From NCBI GenBank assembly GCA_002402025.1, contig NVUU01000008.1:15059-20725 (forward strand): a stretch of DNA of 5,667 bases, read 5' to 3'. The stretch is from Candidatus Aerophobota bacterium. Lineage in GTDB: Bacteria; Chlamydiota; Chlamydiia; Chlamydiales; GCA-2402025. A program made the translations under genes and the position numbers. The notes below the pieces were generated by a model, which did no database searches, was not told the origin of the DNA, and saw only the letters and a program-made list of their open reading frames with translations. Below, piece after piece: positions 5,561 to 5,667 of this stretch (within the stretch, counting starts at the first letter, position 1; the number at the start of each line of letters is the position of its first letter).

Positions 5561-5667
5561 CACTCCCTCTCTTCGCTCGCAAAGACACCTTCTCCAAGTG
5601 TCGATATATCAGGCTCCGCACTCTCTTCAGCGAATTTCATAGCTGCTATGACCCTATCTTTCTCTTC
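5560..5667 (-). CDS. pdhA: Pyruvate dehydrogenase E1 component, alpha subunit, C-terminal end (5' part outside window)
   Basis: On the minus strand the frame is open from the window edge to TGA at 5562-5560, giving 35 residues. The piece VIAAMKFAEESAEPD resembles the usual end of E1 alpha, where a helix is followed by FAxxSPxPD and a short tail, here ending FASEERE. The catalytic thiamine-diphosphate-binding part is not in the window. The call rests on this short tail plus position: the stop codon overlaps the start of pdhB in TGATG, the standard order of the E1 alpha and beta genes. The operon promoter must lie upstream, beyond the right edge. Confidence 0.85.
   Translation of the reverse strand, partial: EEKDRVIAAMKFAEESAEPDISTLGEGVFASEERE

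Noticed and set aside
5561..5563. GTG at 5563 as the pdhB start, overlapping the pdhA stop as GTGA.
   Set aside because: It would sit only two bases from the GAGG ribosome site; the adjacent ATG at 5560 has a five-base spacing. The difference is one residue.

Overview
The window looks like chromosomal DNA from a relative of the chlamydiae (order Parachlamydiales or similar), though no single gene proves this. The clues are a moderately AT-rich genome, a pdhA-pdhB-pdhC cluster in the chlamydial order, a small stand-alone SET-domain protein of the kind found in chlamydiae and other intracellular bacteria, and a hydrophobic, low-complexity protein that resembles a secreted or membrane-inserted effector. 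The genus cannot be fixed by reading.

Left part, plus strand (1-884): the C-terminal end of a CorA-type magnesium transporter, with the YGMN motif and two membrane helices, overlaps by 10 bases the start of a 189-residue SET-domain lysine methyltransferase. The two are probably co-transcribed and translationally coupled. The SET gene then meets a minus-strand gene tail to tail, and their stop codons overlap inside the tetranucleotide CTAA.

Middle, minus strand (881-3094): first comes a 328-residue SAM-dependent methyltransferase. Its ends match guanidinoacetate N-methyltransferase (GAMT), but it carries an extra charged, helical-looking block of roughly 115 residues inside the catalytic fold, and it starts at TTG behind a strong ribosome binding site. 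Upstream of it, behind a clear rho-independent terminator, is an unrecognised 365-residue protein. It has a hydrophobic N-terminal half and a disordered, Ser/Glu/Arg-rich C-terminal half built from degenerate repeats, so it is a candidate inclusion-membrane or secreted protein.

Right part, minus strand (3279-5667): pdhC (E2, dihydrolipoamide acetyltransferase), pdhB (E1 beta) and the last 35 codons of pdhA (E1 alpha). They are tightly packed as one operon read right to left: pdhA and pdhB overlap in TGATG, and pdhB and pdhC are 20 bases apart. Together with an E3 encoded elsewhere they form the pyruvate dehydrogenase complex, which makes acetyl-CoA. No RNA gene, mobile element, CRISPR array or replication origin was seen, and no stretch above 300 bases lacks a gene. 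The least conventional items are the GAMT-like enzyme with its insertion, the SET protein coupled to corA, and the repeat-bearing candidate effector.
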